Made by a program: the position numbers and the translations under genes
Source: Selaginella moellendorffii
Lineage: Eukaryota; Streptophyta; Lycopodiopsida; Selaginellales; Selaginellaceae
DNA length: 39,836 nt
Reading direction: 5' to 3'
Assembly: GCF_000143415.4 (NCBI RefSeq)
Contig: NW_003314291.1
Location: forward strand, 767,251 to 807,086
Notes under the pieces: generated by a model
Seen by the model: the letters and a program-made list of their open reading frames with translations, nothing else
Database searches by the model: none
Told to the model about the DNA's origin: nothing
Part shown: one piece after another, positions 21,886 through 32,815 of the stretch
How positions within the stretch are numbered: the first letter of the stretch is position 1
Layout of the letters: each line of letters opens with the position of its first letter

Positions 21886-22130
21886 GAAAGCCTTGCATGC
21901 GGCGGCAAGTTACAAATACCTCGGCATCACCCTGCCCTGGAAAGCAGGGATCCACACCAAGATCGCAACCGCCAAACGCGCGTAGCTGCGAGCGAACATC
22001 TACTATAGCATCCACCTCTCTCCTGTATGGATTCCCAACGTAAGCACCGGACAGCCAGAAAATGGATAGACGCAACTGAAAGCCCATATGGTCGGGACTT
22101 CTTCCAACAGAAATCTTGGAAACAACACAG
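21886..22130 (+). other. Unidentified sequence fused to the RBOH pseudogene end
   Basis: Directly after the [13 protein letters not shown] segment the frame continues as [21 protein letters not shown], which is not RBOH sequence. SYKYLGITL resembles the K-Y-L-G motif seen in non-LTR reverse transcriptases, followed by a stop and [16 protein letters not shown] in another frame. A LINE fragment is possible but not established. Confidence 0.3.
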
Positions 22131-22221
22131 GCTGGAAAAGGAAACTCTCGGCTTGGCGTTCAACGGATCCCAAGATCCTTTTTTGCTTTCTATTTCTTTT
22201 CCTTTTTGGGGGAACTAGGGT

Positions 22222-23367
22222 ATGGAAGTAGCGCGTGCGTTATTCGAGCGGCGGCTTCTGCCCAAGCGGGATCTGGCAAGATGCACGGCCGTGTGCAAGG
22301 AATGGAAGTCTTGCATCATAGAGCTCTACCAAGAGTGGCTCCATGCGATTAAAGATCCGAGCGAGCCCGGTGTGCTGGTACGTATGGATGACCAAGAGTA
22401 CGAGGTGTGGTTTGTTGCCTCCAAGCAGCGGTTCAAGCTGGACCTCCATCCATTCTACGAGGAGGATGGCCTTGATTGCCTAGCAACCTGCAAGGGCCTC
22501 TTCTTTAGTTTCGGATGGGAGAGCTTCTGGGTCGGAAACCCTTTCACGCGACAGTGGAAAGGGCTTCCATTATTTCCACGAGACGAAGAAGAGGATGATT
22601 TTGATCATTATCTCGGGAAGCTGACTCATGTCGAGCTATTGGTGGATGATGATTCAGGAAGTTCCAGGGATAGTTTCAAGATATTTGTCCTCACTGGGAA
22701 CAATCGTATTGACTTTTCACCGCTCAAAGAACATGATCAAGCAAAGAAGGTTTTCTTCTTCAATTCCAAGGTTTGGGAGTGGCAGAGTTGGGACAACAAT
22801 CAAAGGGTCTTCTTGAGCTTGGAAGAGCTTGAGCTTTGGATAGAAAGCAACAAAGAATGCCTTGAGTTTGTTGGTACACCTTATACCCTTGGAGGAGGAG
22901 GGATTGAAGTGTTTGGAATAACAGATGACATGGAAATGTGGCAGAGTTATGTGGTATTGATAGACATTCCAAGGAAGATTTTGGAATACAGGTGTCATGC
23001 CCATCGTATATTTCAACACAAGGGAAGATGGATTTTGGTGGCATTTAGCCGCCCAAGAGGATACAGAGATAAGTATTTCAGTGTTTTCGAACTTGACAAG
23101 GTGGAATTATCTTGGAATATAATAAATCAGGTTTACTTGATTGAGTTTTTCGGAGTAAAATGGGAAGAAGAATTTGAAGATGATCCATCCAGTTTGGAAC
23201 CATGTTTCAACATTAGTATCCATGGAGATTATATAGTGATTTATGCAGATTATGATATCCCTCCTACTTATTTTAATTTGGAGACTAATTCTTGGAGCAA
23301 AATAGAAGATCCAGACGGCTTTGTTATTACTTCATTTGAGCCATGTATAAGAAAATTTATAGAATAA
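22222..23367 (+). CDS. F-box protein, copy 2 (381 residues)
   Basis: An intronless frame nearly identical to the gene at 16629. The F-box core (residues about 7-30), the CKGLFF and NPFTRQWKGLP segments and the C-terminal propeller-like strands are preserved. I count roughly 17 substitutions and one added residue at the end, spread over the protein, with clusters near residues 110-125 and 345-360. Both copies are fully open, so neither looks dead; whether this one is expressed cannot be told. It follows the RBOH pseudogene and is followed, about 60 bp after its stop, by the gypsy LTR. The upstream leader resembles that of copy 1 from about 22131. SKP1 binding is inferred from the F-box. Confidence 0.85.
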   Translation: MEVARALFERRLLPKRDLARCTAVCKEWKSCIIELYQEWLHAIKDPSEPGVLVRMDDQEYEVWFVASKQRFKLDLHPFYEEDGLDCLATCKGLFFSFGWESFWVGNPFTRQWKGLPLFPRDEEEDDFDHYLGKLTHVELLVDDDSGSSRDSFKIFVLTGNNRIDFSPLKEHDQAKKVFFFNSKVWEWQSWDNNQRVFLSLEELELWIESNKECLEFVGTPYTLGGGGIEVFGITDDMEMWQSYVVLIDIPRKILEYRCHAHRIFQHKGRWILVAFSRPRGYRDKYFSVFELDKVELSWNIINQVYLIEFFGVKWEEEFEDDPSSLEPCFNISIHGDYIVIYADYDIPPTYFNLETNSWSKIEDPDGFVITSFEPCIRKFIE

Positions 23368-23713
23368 ATTAGTAAGTATGTTAATTATAAAATGTATTTA
23401 TAAATATAATTAAACTTTTTTAATAATAAATCTGTGAGTGCATGAAATATAGAAAGGGAAAAACCCTAGCTTATAGTGATCCGGATTGAAACCAATCCAA
23501 CAGCTACCAAAATCCCACTATATTAATATTAGTATATGACATCATAGCTGTACACTTGGACCTCACATCATCCCCGCCTCTCGGAATAATGGAAGACTAT
23601 CAGGGTTCTCCTATAGATAGGCTGGGATCTAGTGGAACATTAAGAGGAGGCATCAGTGGATCTATAGGTGGTATCTGTTGTTCCTAATCCTTTTGTACAA
23701 AGTGTCTCAATTG

Positions 23714-24748
23714 TGTAAGTTCTTGAGTTTGGACTTCTCGGGAGGTCACCCAGCCCAGTACTATTCACACCTAAGGACGCTTAACCACAAATATCCCAAG
23801 ACCCTTAACTGTTTGGAAAAGGGGGTGCACTCTTATTCATAGGCCCTTTCCCTCTATATTTGAACCTTTATGGATCGTCTCTCGAGCCGTTCCCTTTGGT
23901 TACTTACAATCCACCACGCTTCTCTGCAAGTTCACGCCCTTGTGAACGGAAGCTGAGAGCCGCAGCTCTCCCGAGAGCCTTGCTCTCTTGAGACCCTACC
24001 CTTCGGGTCGTGAACGGAAGCTGAGAGCCGTAGCTCTCCTGAGAGCCTCGCTCTCTTGACACCCTACCCTTCGGGTCGAGCCCAGCGGGAGCAAACTGGA
24101 CCAGCCAGATGTCAATCAACATGTGGTGTGATTCCCCTAGCCAATCAATAGAGTCGGACCCGAGACCCCTCTGATACCAAATGTAAGCTCGGGTCGTGAA
24201 CGGAAGCTGAGAGCCGTAGCTCTCCCGAGAGCCTCGCTCTCTTGACACCCTACCCTTCGGGTCGAGCCCAGCAGGAGCAAACTGGACCAGCCAGATGTCA
24301 ATCAACATGTGGTGTGATTCCCCTAGCCAACCAATAGAGTCGGACCCGAGACCCCTCTGATACCAAATGTAAGCTCGGGTTGTGAACGGAAGCTGAGAGC
24401 CGTAGCTCTCCCGAGAGCCTCGCTCTCTTGACACCCTACCCTTCGAGTCGAGCCCAGCAGGAGCAAACTAGACCAGCCAGATGTCAATCAACATGTGGTG
24501 TGATTCCCCTAGCCAACCAATAGAGTCAGACCCGAGACCCCTCTGATACCAAATGTAAGCTCCTAAGTTTGAACTTCTCAGGAGGTCACCCAGCCTAGTA
24601 CTATTCACACCCAAGGACGCTTAACCCCAAATATCCCAAGACCCTTAACTGTTTGGAAAAGGGGGTGCACTCTTATTTATGGGCCTTTTCCCTCTATATT
24701 TGAACCCCTATGGATCGTCTCTCGAGTCGTTCTTTTTGGTTGCTTACA
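23714..24748 (-). mobile_element. TRIM-like non-autonomous LTR retrotransposon
   Basis: Two 195-bp direct repeats (23714-23908 and 24554-24748) begin TGTAAG and end CTTACA. The element is flanked by a perfect 5-bp target duplication AATTG (23709-23713 and 24749-24753). On the minus strand the 5' LTR is followed by TTTGGTATCAGAGG, matching the primer binding site for initiator methionine tRNA at 11 of 12 positions. A purine-rich GTGGTGGAT lies before the 3' LTR. The 645-bp interior encodes no gag or pol; it is mostly 186-bp tandem repeats. Size, short LTRs and lack of genes fit a TRIM. It is inserted in a gypsy LTR. Confidence 0.9.
23936..24553 (-). repeat. 186-bp tandem repeats inside the TRIM, each carrying a primer-binding-site copy
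   Basis: The words 'gataccaaatgtaagctc' recur at 24173, 24359 and 24545, a 186-bp period; a partial unit of about 75 bp lies at 23936-24010. Each full unit ends with the tRNA-iMet primer binding site plus the first bases of an LTR, so the unit spans the LTR/interior junction. As 186 is divisible by three and lacks stops, the minus strand shows a 176-residue frame (24434-23904) with a 62-residue period (WYQRGLGSDS, GESHHMLIDIW); its WYQRG simply translates the primer site. I treat it as non-coding. Each unit has GAGAGC/GCTCTC hairpins. Confidence 0.8.
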
Positions 24749-25006
24749 AATTGCTGTATATGCATAATTTCTGGAGGATCAACTTACTAGACGTCATGCC
24801 AAACTTCATAAACTTGTGGTCCAACTTGCCACAACACTCGATAGGAGGAGGCATCAGTGGATTTATAGGTGATATCCATTTTTCCTAATCCTTTTGTACA
24901 AAGTGTTTCAACTGCTGTATATGCACAATTTCTGGAGGATCGGCCTATTGGACGTCATGCCAAACTTCATAAACTTGTGGTCCAATTTACCACAACACTT
25001 GATACA

Positions 25007-27043
25007 GTCCTTTTCATTAAGCAAGGAGCCCCTTAGATAAACCACATATTGTAAGATGGGGAAAATGAACTAACACCAAGTCATCCACTTTATACTTTAT
25101 AGGTGGACGATGATGGGAGTTGTAGCACCGTTCTTGTCCCACTTGTACACGGCCTAGGTATTCGGCAAACTCTGTTCGGACAAGTGGAAGAATGCTCGCC
25201 AAATACTGATCTCACGACCTAGCATCAGTAGCTCATGGCAATTGCAAAGGTAAACCCAACTCTGTTGGTAATATTGGATCATGAATATATAGGAATTTAT
25301 ATGGTGAAGCATACATACTTCACGATCATCCCTTTGAATGTTTGAACGAGGCATTCCACCAAACCATCTAACTATGGATGATAAACACTCGTGGAAGTGT
25401 GGCATATCCTCAACCAAGACGTCAAAACATGAAATGCCTCAGCCATAAATGTGAGACCATTATTCGAAAGAATCCTCTTTGGACAAAAATGCTAGAACAC
25501 CACTCGATTAAGGAAGAAGTATCCAACAACAGTTGCAAAGGCGCTAGCAAGAGCACCAACTTCCACCCAATGAGTCAAGTAGTCAGAAGCAATAATAACA
25601 TACTCATTGCTAGTAGTCGATCGTGGAAAAGGTCCCATAAGATCAAACGCCACTAACTCAAATGGATAGGAAATTGCAATTGACTCCAATTATCCTTCCG
25701 TAGCACGAGGGGGAGTATTACGAGCTTGACACCAAATGTAGCTACACACATACCTGATAACATCATGTCACATCTCCGGCCAATAGAAAAACTTGCATAG
25801 CTTCTTGATCACACGACGATGTCCTATATGCCTACCTAGAACAAGAGAATCATGGTAGGCATGGAGAAATTGTGGAATAAAGATTGAAAGCACCACCAAT
25901 TATAAATGATCATCAGGATTTGTCCCCACAAAATAAAAAAGGCTGTCTTTAAAGCAATATTGAGAATTTGAAGGCTTCAAGAAGGGTTTGAGAATCCTGC
26001 ATCACTTATTGATGAATTGTCATTCTGGCATTCTTTTAAGCCTCACAAACCTCATCAAGAGAAGGTAGGTTTTCTTTTGTATCTTGTGGACACTAAATGT
26101 TAAGTACAACACCTGCCGATGGCACAAAATCCTCGTCTAGAAAATCCATAAATGTTAGAACAACAAGCTTATCAAAAATATGAGGAGAGATCAAAGAAGG
26201 AAGAGGAGTTCGAGAAAGGGCATCAACATTAGTCATAAAACTCCCCAAGCAATGAACAACATCAAAATCATATATCTAAAGCTTCAAAGCCCACCGAGCA
26301 GTACAACCAACTAGGTTCTTTCACTTCAATAATGAAGTAACGGCAGCATGATCATCTTATAGTAACGTCTGAGAACCATGTAAATATGTATGAAGTTTCT
26401 TAAAACCCCAGACTGCTGTTAAAGACTCCTCTATCATGGAGTAGTTCACCTCCACTGGTTGTAATATGTGGCTGATGTATGTAATGGGATGGCGCTAACT
26501 AGGCACACTCGAGCTCTCTTGCACTAACATACCTCTAAAACCAATATCAGAAATATCCACACACAAAATGAAAGGTCAAGTGTAGTCAGGATACGCCAAA
26601 ATTGGAGGAGTTGTCAATAGTTCTTTAAGATCCATGAATGCACACTCACAATCTGCAAACCAAATGAAAGACGATGTTAACGACTTCAGCAAACATCACA
26701 AATGTGTAGTGCGATCAGAAAAATGATCCACAAAATAACCCAGATACTGCACCTTGCATAAGAAGCGTTGCACATCATTCACACACTTCAGAGTAGGAAA
26801 CTTTAGAACAGCTACAAGTTTGTCAAGATCAACTTGCAAACCCTTACAAAAAATACGGTACCCAAGATAAGTTATATCCTTAGACCCAAACACACACTTC
26901 GACTGCTTCAGCTTTAAACTAATGTCCCGTAGTTGATCCAACGCTTTACAAACATCACGGATGTCTTCCTCCCACGTCCCTTCCGAGCGTGGACCATACT
27001 TGAGCTCACGAGCTGAAGAGTTGAGCTCACGAGTTGAGCTCAA
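25007..27043 (-). mobile_element. Ty3/gypsy-type retrotransposon remnant (pol fragment)
   Basis: Reading the minus strand from high to low coordinate, decayed pol domains appear in gypsy order. The reverse-transcriptase thumb side (LKLKQSKCVFGSKDITYLGY, 27043-26696) is followed by an RNase H-like region around 26640-26290, then the integrase core (FELVAFDLMGPFPRSTTSNE and SDYLTHWVEV, 25689-25492) and the integrase C-terminus (YKVDDLVLVHF, about 25100-25050). RT before integrase marks it as Ty3/gypsy-type rather than copia. Many stops and frame shifts interrupt it, and the second catalytic aspartate context reads SNNG. The 5' part (gag, protease, RT palm, 5' LTR) is missing beyond about 27043, where an AT-rich flank begins. 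Confidence 0.85.
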
Positions 27044-27045
27044 TT
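26995..27045. repeat. Short GAGCTC-rich tandem repeat at the gypsy break
   Basis: The words 'gagctcacgag' and 'gttgagctc' repeat about three times at the truncated 5' edge of the gypsy remnant. This may mark the breakpoint. Confidence 0.4.
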
Positions 27046-27585
27046 TTCAATTGTAATTTAGTACAAACATTATAAACTTTAAAATTTTAAAGTTATGGTG
27101 AACTTAATAATTTCATAACTCTCTATATATTATATAGATAAAAATGTTCTAAAGGACACTTCTTGTTCTAATAATTTAAATATTTACTACATGCAATAAT
27201 AGAGACATTTGTTAGAATATAAAATAAAATGTTTGCAAAAAGAGTATTCTTGTCACTTCTTTAAATTTGTACTCTGTGCTTTCTAGCTAGTAAATGTTAG
27301 GTTCATCAGAATTTTTAAATTATTAAATTTGAATTAAGATTCTATATAAGGCCATATAACCATTTGAAAGGAAAAAAAAAAAACTGTGATGGTACATATG
27401 CTCTCACAATACATTGTAACATCATACACCCGAAAGACTATCACGAAATATTTTTTGAGAAGGTAAAGACAAAAATGGAGACTCACAAATACTATGGGTA
27501 GTATTGCGAAAAGAACCTTACAAGTATATGAAATGAAAAGTGAAATAATAAAATATTTTTATTAATTATATAAGGTATAATTAGT
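27046..27585. other. AT-rich spacer between gypsy remnant and MULE gene end
   Basis: About 540 bp of AT-rich, non-coding sequence. It should contain one terminus of the MULE, but I could not find terminal inverted repeats by eye. Confidence 0.4.
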
Positions 27586-27628
27586 TTATATTATTGATAG
27601 AGAATAAACATCGATAGTGCTGGAAAAT

Positions 27629-28693
27629 CTAATTAGCTCCAAAAGTTTTCTGCAACTCAGCAATAGTAAGGCTTGCTTGGTGTATATGAATATCCACTTT
27701 AGGATCCTGGTGCAAGATGTTGATGAAGATGTAGTACATATGCTTGCAAGGAGCATATGCCTTCCCATGTTCCTCGCGCTTCGTAAAGTCTGGACATGTG
27801 CAAGAAGGAAAGTTTTGAATGGCAATTGTGTACTCTCCACCTTCTGTTTTGACTGTGTACTCCTTTGCGAGCGCAGTGATGTACTTCGTGGAGAGAATCT
27901 CACACTCAAGTGTTTGAGCCAAGTTTATTTTACCTTGCTTCTGCTTGGAGACGGTACCAATAAATTTAACTGCCTTACCTTTTCGTGCTGGCCTCCTGTG
28001 CATCTCTGTAGGAATAGTTCTGGTTCTGTCACTCATATCTCCAACTCTCCTCTCAAGATTGAAACCAGATTTCTCAAGGTTTTCAATCTCATCCGAGGTG
28101 AGCGCAACCCCATTAGCAACCGGCCATTCTTTAGGTACTGCATCAGGTTTAGTCACTATAGTGTCTTCAAGCCGCTTTGTATGGTTGACATCAGAGTTGT
28201 AGCAATATAACCAACACCATCTTGAAAATCCTGCTTGCTTTCGTTCCCCATGGAAACATGGGGCTGGAACAGAAGCAGACTTATCACCACGGATCCAAGC
28301 CCAACACTTGCCCCTTGGAAGCATCCTCACACACCTTACATTTGATTTCGCTGGCACTCGACGGATTGCCCATTGCTTCGGCTCCACACTACGATAAGCA
28401 ATTTCAACCTGCTGTGATGCACTTTCTTCATCAGCCACTTGAGGTGGTTCGGTTCTGGGGCGATGTCTTGGAGCAGAATGATACTCAACATCAGGCCTGT
28501 GAGAGCTTTTTGCTCCAAGATCCGTGCCAACATCTTCACCAGCAAAAGAAAATCGACGCTTTGAGCGGACGGTCTTCATATCACCAATAGAAGCCCGAGG
28601 AGTGTACTCCATAGATGTGCCGCGGACCACTTCCTCCACTGCAGTTGCCATTGTTCGTGCTGGTGGAGTCACTTTCTTCTTCATCCGATCGTG
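27629..28693 (-). pseudogene. MULE transposase gene, C-terminal half with SWIM zinc finger
   Basis: One open minus-strand frame of about 350 codons runs from the LTR-element insertion point to a stop near 27629. Its last part holds a SWIM zinc finger: EYTIAIQNFPSCTCPDFT, then CKH 17 residues later (CxC...CxH), typical of the C-terminus of Mutator-like transposases. The N-terminal part is basic and low in complexity (RSKRRFSFAGEDVG). It is the direct continuation of 36288-38552: removing the inserted element and one 5-bp duplicate keeps the frame across the junction. Separated from its N-terminal half it cannot make a full transposase. The long frame continues into the LTR only because the LTR repeats lack stops. 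Confidence 0.85.
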
Positions 28694-29351
28694 TGTGAGA
28701 CACAAAATCCCTAGGCCCCAAAGTGGAGCCGGAAAGGGTGCCACGTGGTAGTGGCCGAAGTGAGAGCCAAACGAGCGTAACATGTTTGGACCAAAAGCTT
28801 CGACTTGAAAAGTCAAGAGCGGGAGTGGAACTCCCAACGAAGTGCTCGAGGAACGAGCACGAAGCGAGCAAAAGGCGAGGCTCCAAAAAGGGACCCAAAA
28901 GGGCCAACACATGACACATGGGAGTGTCCGAGATGGACTCGAGTTGGAGTCCAAAGTGGAGTCCGAGATGGACCCGAGTTGGAGTCCGAAGTGGAGTCCG
29001 AGATGGACCCGAGTTGGAGTCCGAAGTGGAGTCCGAGATGGACCCGAGATGGAGTCCGAGAAGGAGTCCGAAGTGGAGTCCGAGGTGGACCCGAGATGGA
29101 CCCGAGTTGGAGTCCGAAGTGGAGTCCGAGATGGACCCAAGATGGAGTCCGAGATGGAGTCCGAGATGGAGTCCGAGGTGGACCCGAGATGGACCCGAAA
29201 TGGAGTCCGAGATGGAGTCCGAGATGGACCCGAGATGGAGTCCGAGATGGAGTCCGAGATGGACCCGAGATGGAGTCCGAGATGGAGTCCGAGATGGAGT
29301 CCGAGATGGAGTCCGAGATGGAGTCCCAAGTCGAGACCGAGACCGGGACCA

Positions 29352-29384
<33 letters not shown>

Positions 29385-30486
29385 TCGGGACCGAGACCGA
29401 GACCGAGGCCGAGGCCGAGACCAAGCCCGAGCCCGAGTCCGAGTCCGAGTCCGAGTCCGAGTCCGAGTCCGAGTCCGAGTCCGGAGCCTGAGAGGGTGAA
29501 AGCCCAAAGCGTTCGTCTCCCAGACCCTGGGGGGTTTGGTGAGCTCCAAAAGTATAGTAGGGGGAGGACTGCAGTGGAGCCAGTTTGGCCAGGAAAGGCC
29601 AGTTTGGCCCAGGAAGGCCGGACCCAGTGTTGGGTGATGAGCTGCCCACTGGGAAGTCCAAGACTAGAGTGAACACGGACCGACAAGCGGGGTAGTTTGG
29701 TGAAGTGTTCAAGAGCCGGCTCTAGTTCCCCCGGGAGATCGACTGGCCGATGCTCCCAGTCCAAGTGTGGGTGGCACTACCTACTTGGATACCTGGTGTG
29801 GCTCAACGGAACCCGCTCTAAGCCCATGGTTAGAGCACCCAAGGGCAGAAGGCGAGGAGAGTACCCAGGTGGCTCGCGTAAGGCCACGGTGTTCCGAAAT
29901 GTTGTCCCAAAGGCCCAGACTGTGGAAAGGAAGAGGAGCAATCCTCTGGGGTAGTGACCAAGGACACAGTCGTGTGGTGAGGAAGTCCCAGAGGACCGTG
30001 GGACTTAGTGGTCGGGCCTGTGGGTCTCGATCCAGTGGCAGTGTTGGCAAACACGGCCAGGGGCAGGAAGGGACTTAGTGGGGACTGACAGAGGGATATT
30101 GGGGAAGGCTATTCCCCTTGTCGGTGGGCATCCTAAGGATGCTAAGGAGTGGATCTGAGATGACCACTCACGGATGGTTTGCCTAGTCTTGGAGAGCCAA
30201 GACGGTGATGCAAGTGGTATTGGACTACCAGTGTGGCAAAGGTGATTGGGCATGGCCTTAGTGTAACGGGCTGCTATGTCGGTGGTACCTTTGAGTGTCG
30301 GTCATGGGATCGGACATGTGGAGCACTTGGACCAAGTGCAAATGTTGAGTGGCATGGATGCCATTCTCGGGGCTAGCAAGTCCCAAGTCCTGGATTGGAC
30401 TTATGGAGGTTGTGAATGAGACTCCTCCAAGTGGTCAGAGGTGTGGTTAAGTGACTAAAGTAGAATGGAAAAATTAGTCGCTTACG
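28694..30486 (+). repeat. 5' LTR of the LARD-like element (1793 bp)
   Basis: Starts TGTGAG and ends CTTACG; the other LTR ends CTTACA, so the last base here has probably mutated. It is collinear with 34471-36287. It carries the GAGTCC/GAGATG repeat block at 28926-29490. Several long overlapping frames in this block (both strands, all registers) result from stop-free repeats and are not counted as genes. Confidence 0.93.
28926..29490. repeat. GAGTCC/GAGATG/GAGACC tandem repeat block in the 5' LTR
   Basis: The first part is built from 12- and 18-bp words such as GAGATGGAGTCC and GATGGACCCGA. Then come GAGACC hexamers (about 29330-29420) and GAGTCC hexamers (about 29430-29480). No frame contains stops, giving pseudo-proteins of (E-S-E-M), (R-D-R-D) or (G-L) repeats on both strands. 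I judge these as artefacts of the repeat. Confidence 0.9.
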
Positions 30487-32815
30487 ATTTGGTATCGGAG
30501 CTGTTCCTTAGTCCGACTTTTATTGGTGCTCAAGTATATCACCACTGGTGTTGGCAACGGAAGGTCCGAGAAGTGGGCCTATCCTTGAGGAGTAGCAGGT
30601 CGGGAAGATATGGCTCTTCATTACAGTTCATGTGTGAACTTGTAGACAAGGTGGTGGATAGAAAAGGGCCAATAATGGAACGACTTTGGGATCTTGGGAA
30701 CAGTATATGGTTTTCCTCATATAGTTGAGGTTGGTGCTCATGAATGTGAGACCAGAAGTAATGACCGTGGGAGGTCAAATACGGAAGAGGACTCTCAAGT
30801 CCTTGAAAAGGTAGCCGGGGCTACCTCTAATAAATGCTGGAACAACCCAAGGAGTTGGGGGTGTATTAAGTGGATGAGTTGGTGTTCTCATCACATGGAC
30901 AAGTAGTCATAAGGGGCAAAGGTTGCCCCCAGAGAACAAAATCAAGTGTCGGAGTAACACTTGTGAAAATAGGCCTTTTGAGTAGGACAGGAATGCAAGA
31001 AGTGTATTCCAGTGAGCTAGTGCCTCACAAGTAGGACCTTACGGGTCTGTGGATTAACGAAGTCCAAAACTGCTGGATGACTCAAGTAGAGTCAACGGAT
31101 GGTCCTAAAAGGACTGATGGAAGCATTTGGACTGAGGTGTGTTGTACCCCACAAAGGATGGGGGGGATCATAGGATCCAAGGATGAAAACAGAGGGTATC
31201 TCATCAATGGCAAAATGTGCCATGCTAAAGTTATGGGAATGGTGTCTCCAGAAGAAAACAACTTTGACATAAAGTTGTGTGTGACCTCTATGGTGCAGTG
31301 CTAACGGATGGTTGGCATGAGAAAGAGCGGTGTTGGTCTTGGCAAAGACTTAGACACGAAAGGGAAATGTCATAGAGGTAGGCTCGTGGAGCCGATGGTG
31401 TGGAGACACCAAATGTGCCAAGGTGTGATACCTTGAGGCTATGTTGGTGGGTTCATGAGAACCCCTTGCCAAAGGAATCCCAATGGAAATGGGAATAGCA
31501 TAGCCTAAGCTGCAGAGCATGCAGTTGGAGTGTGGTGACCCAGATAATGATGGAGGTGTGAAAGCACCAAGCAATGAGTTGTAGGACTTGACAACTATGA
31601 GGCAACTAAGCAAGAGATGCAAAATAACTGGTTAAACGGGTAGAAGGTAGCTACCCAAGACTTCTTAATAGCATAAGGAAGTTCGATATACCCTTACGGG
31701 GGATAAGTTGCTTATGTTGCGATATAGTAAGTCAATGTCATAAAAGGAAATACTCATTGTCAAGGAAGCCATCATTGGGACACCCAAACACTCTAGAACA
31801 CTAGGAGGTGGTGTTTGATGTCGCGAGGGTAATAAATAAGGCCCAAGGGACTAAGTCCCTAGCGAATGATGGATAGAAGGTGCTATCCAAATGTCCAAGG
31901 TTGCGGAGACAGGGGAGGACTGTCTACCCAAGTTGGACAAAGCCAAAAATGGAATTTTGGCAAGGCTAGTGATGGGCATGTAAAGGCCCATAAGCAACAA
32001 TGTGATCCCAGTGTGTGGGATTATAAGGTGAGCATACCCGGATTGAGGAACCACTCACTGGGCTATTGGGTAGGTTCATCCCTAAGAATACTTGCTAAGG
32101 CATGATAGAAAGTGCAAAGCTATCCTCCTGGTCTGGAGGAGAATGACCGAAGGAAAGGTGTGAAGCCAAAAAGCAAGAAGTAAGGGGATAGAACCGAACC
32201 GTAGGAATCAAAGGGCATAACCAAGGTGGGTTATGCCAGCTGGGAGTGGAGAATCAAATGGGGGCTCGAGGGTGTTGCCGCTAGCAATCGTGATGCCATG
32301 GAGAGTCTAAAATATGGAATTGTCCATGTTAGACTATGTGGCATTTGGAAGGCTTGCAAAAAGGGAGGCCTTAGCAAGCTGAGGGACAGAGTTCCTTCAA
32401 GGTTCCCAAAGACGATTCTAGGTAGCTTAGTACCTAGAAAGGCCAAGTGTAAATGGTTCATGGAACGCGCGAAATCAGAGTGGCGCAGCAGAAGCGTGGT
32501 TTTGAAGCTTGCCATGAGGCAAGGCTATCAAGGTTAGGGAAGTAGTTCCCGAGTGTTCAAAGAGAGGGCTTTGAACGAAAGTCGAAGGTCAAGGACTTTC
32601 ACGCTTATGCAGGAACCATGTTACAGTGGTCGGAGGACTTGCCAAGCGAGATTGGCACGTCGGGGGAACAAATACCCTAGTTGAAGGTGATAACTTCAAA
32701 AAGGGTGGGCCATGGGGCCGAGCATGGAGGAGTCCATGCATGATCACAGACATGTCAAGTGAGAGGACTTGGCAGTGTGGAGGAACTAGGTTCCTAAACT
32801 GTGATCTGTAGCGCG

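Larger units (their letters stand above)
23433..25006 (-). repeat. 3' LTR of the minus-strand gypsy element, interrupted by a TRIM
   Basis: On the minus strand it starts TGTATC (25006) next to a purine-rich stretch and ends CTCACA (23433). It matches the uninterrupted 389-bp LTR at 235-623. It is longer because of a 1035-bp TRIM insertion and a tandem duplication of about 150 bp: 'gaggaggcatcagtgga' to 'ccacaacact' occurs twice, at about 23645-24838 (split by the TRIM) and 24844-24998. The TRIM sits in only one duplicate, so it came after the duplication. Confidence 0.7.

Noticed and set aside
23904-24434. 176-codon periodic frame in the TRIM
   Set aside because: Its repeating WYQRG is the translated tRNA primer site and its period equals the 186-bp DNA repeat; no protein family is recognisable.
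23936-24553. Possible CRISPR-like array
   Set aside because: Repeat units are contiguous 186-bp tandem copies without spacers, inside an LTR-bounded element of a plant genome.
28581-29712. Several long frames of R-T-R-T, S-D-S-D, G-L-G-L and E-S-E-M repeats on both strands (also at 34370-35565)
   Set aside because: They all translate the same GAGTCC/GAGATG repeats in different registers and occur identically in both LTRs.
27629-29764. A 711-codon frame joining LTR repeats, basic linker and SWIM domain
   Set aside because: It crosses the LTR boundary and target duplication at 28694; the part above 28694 is translation of stop-free LTR sequence, so the frame is a fusion artefact.
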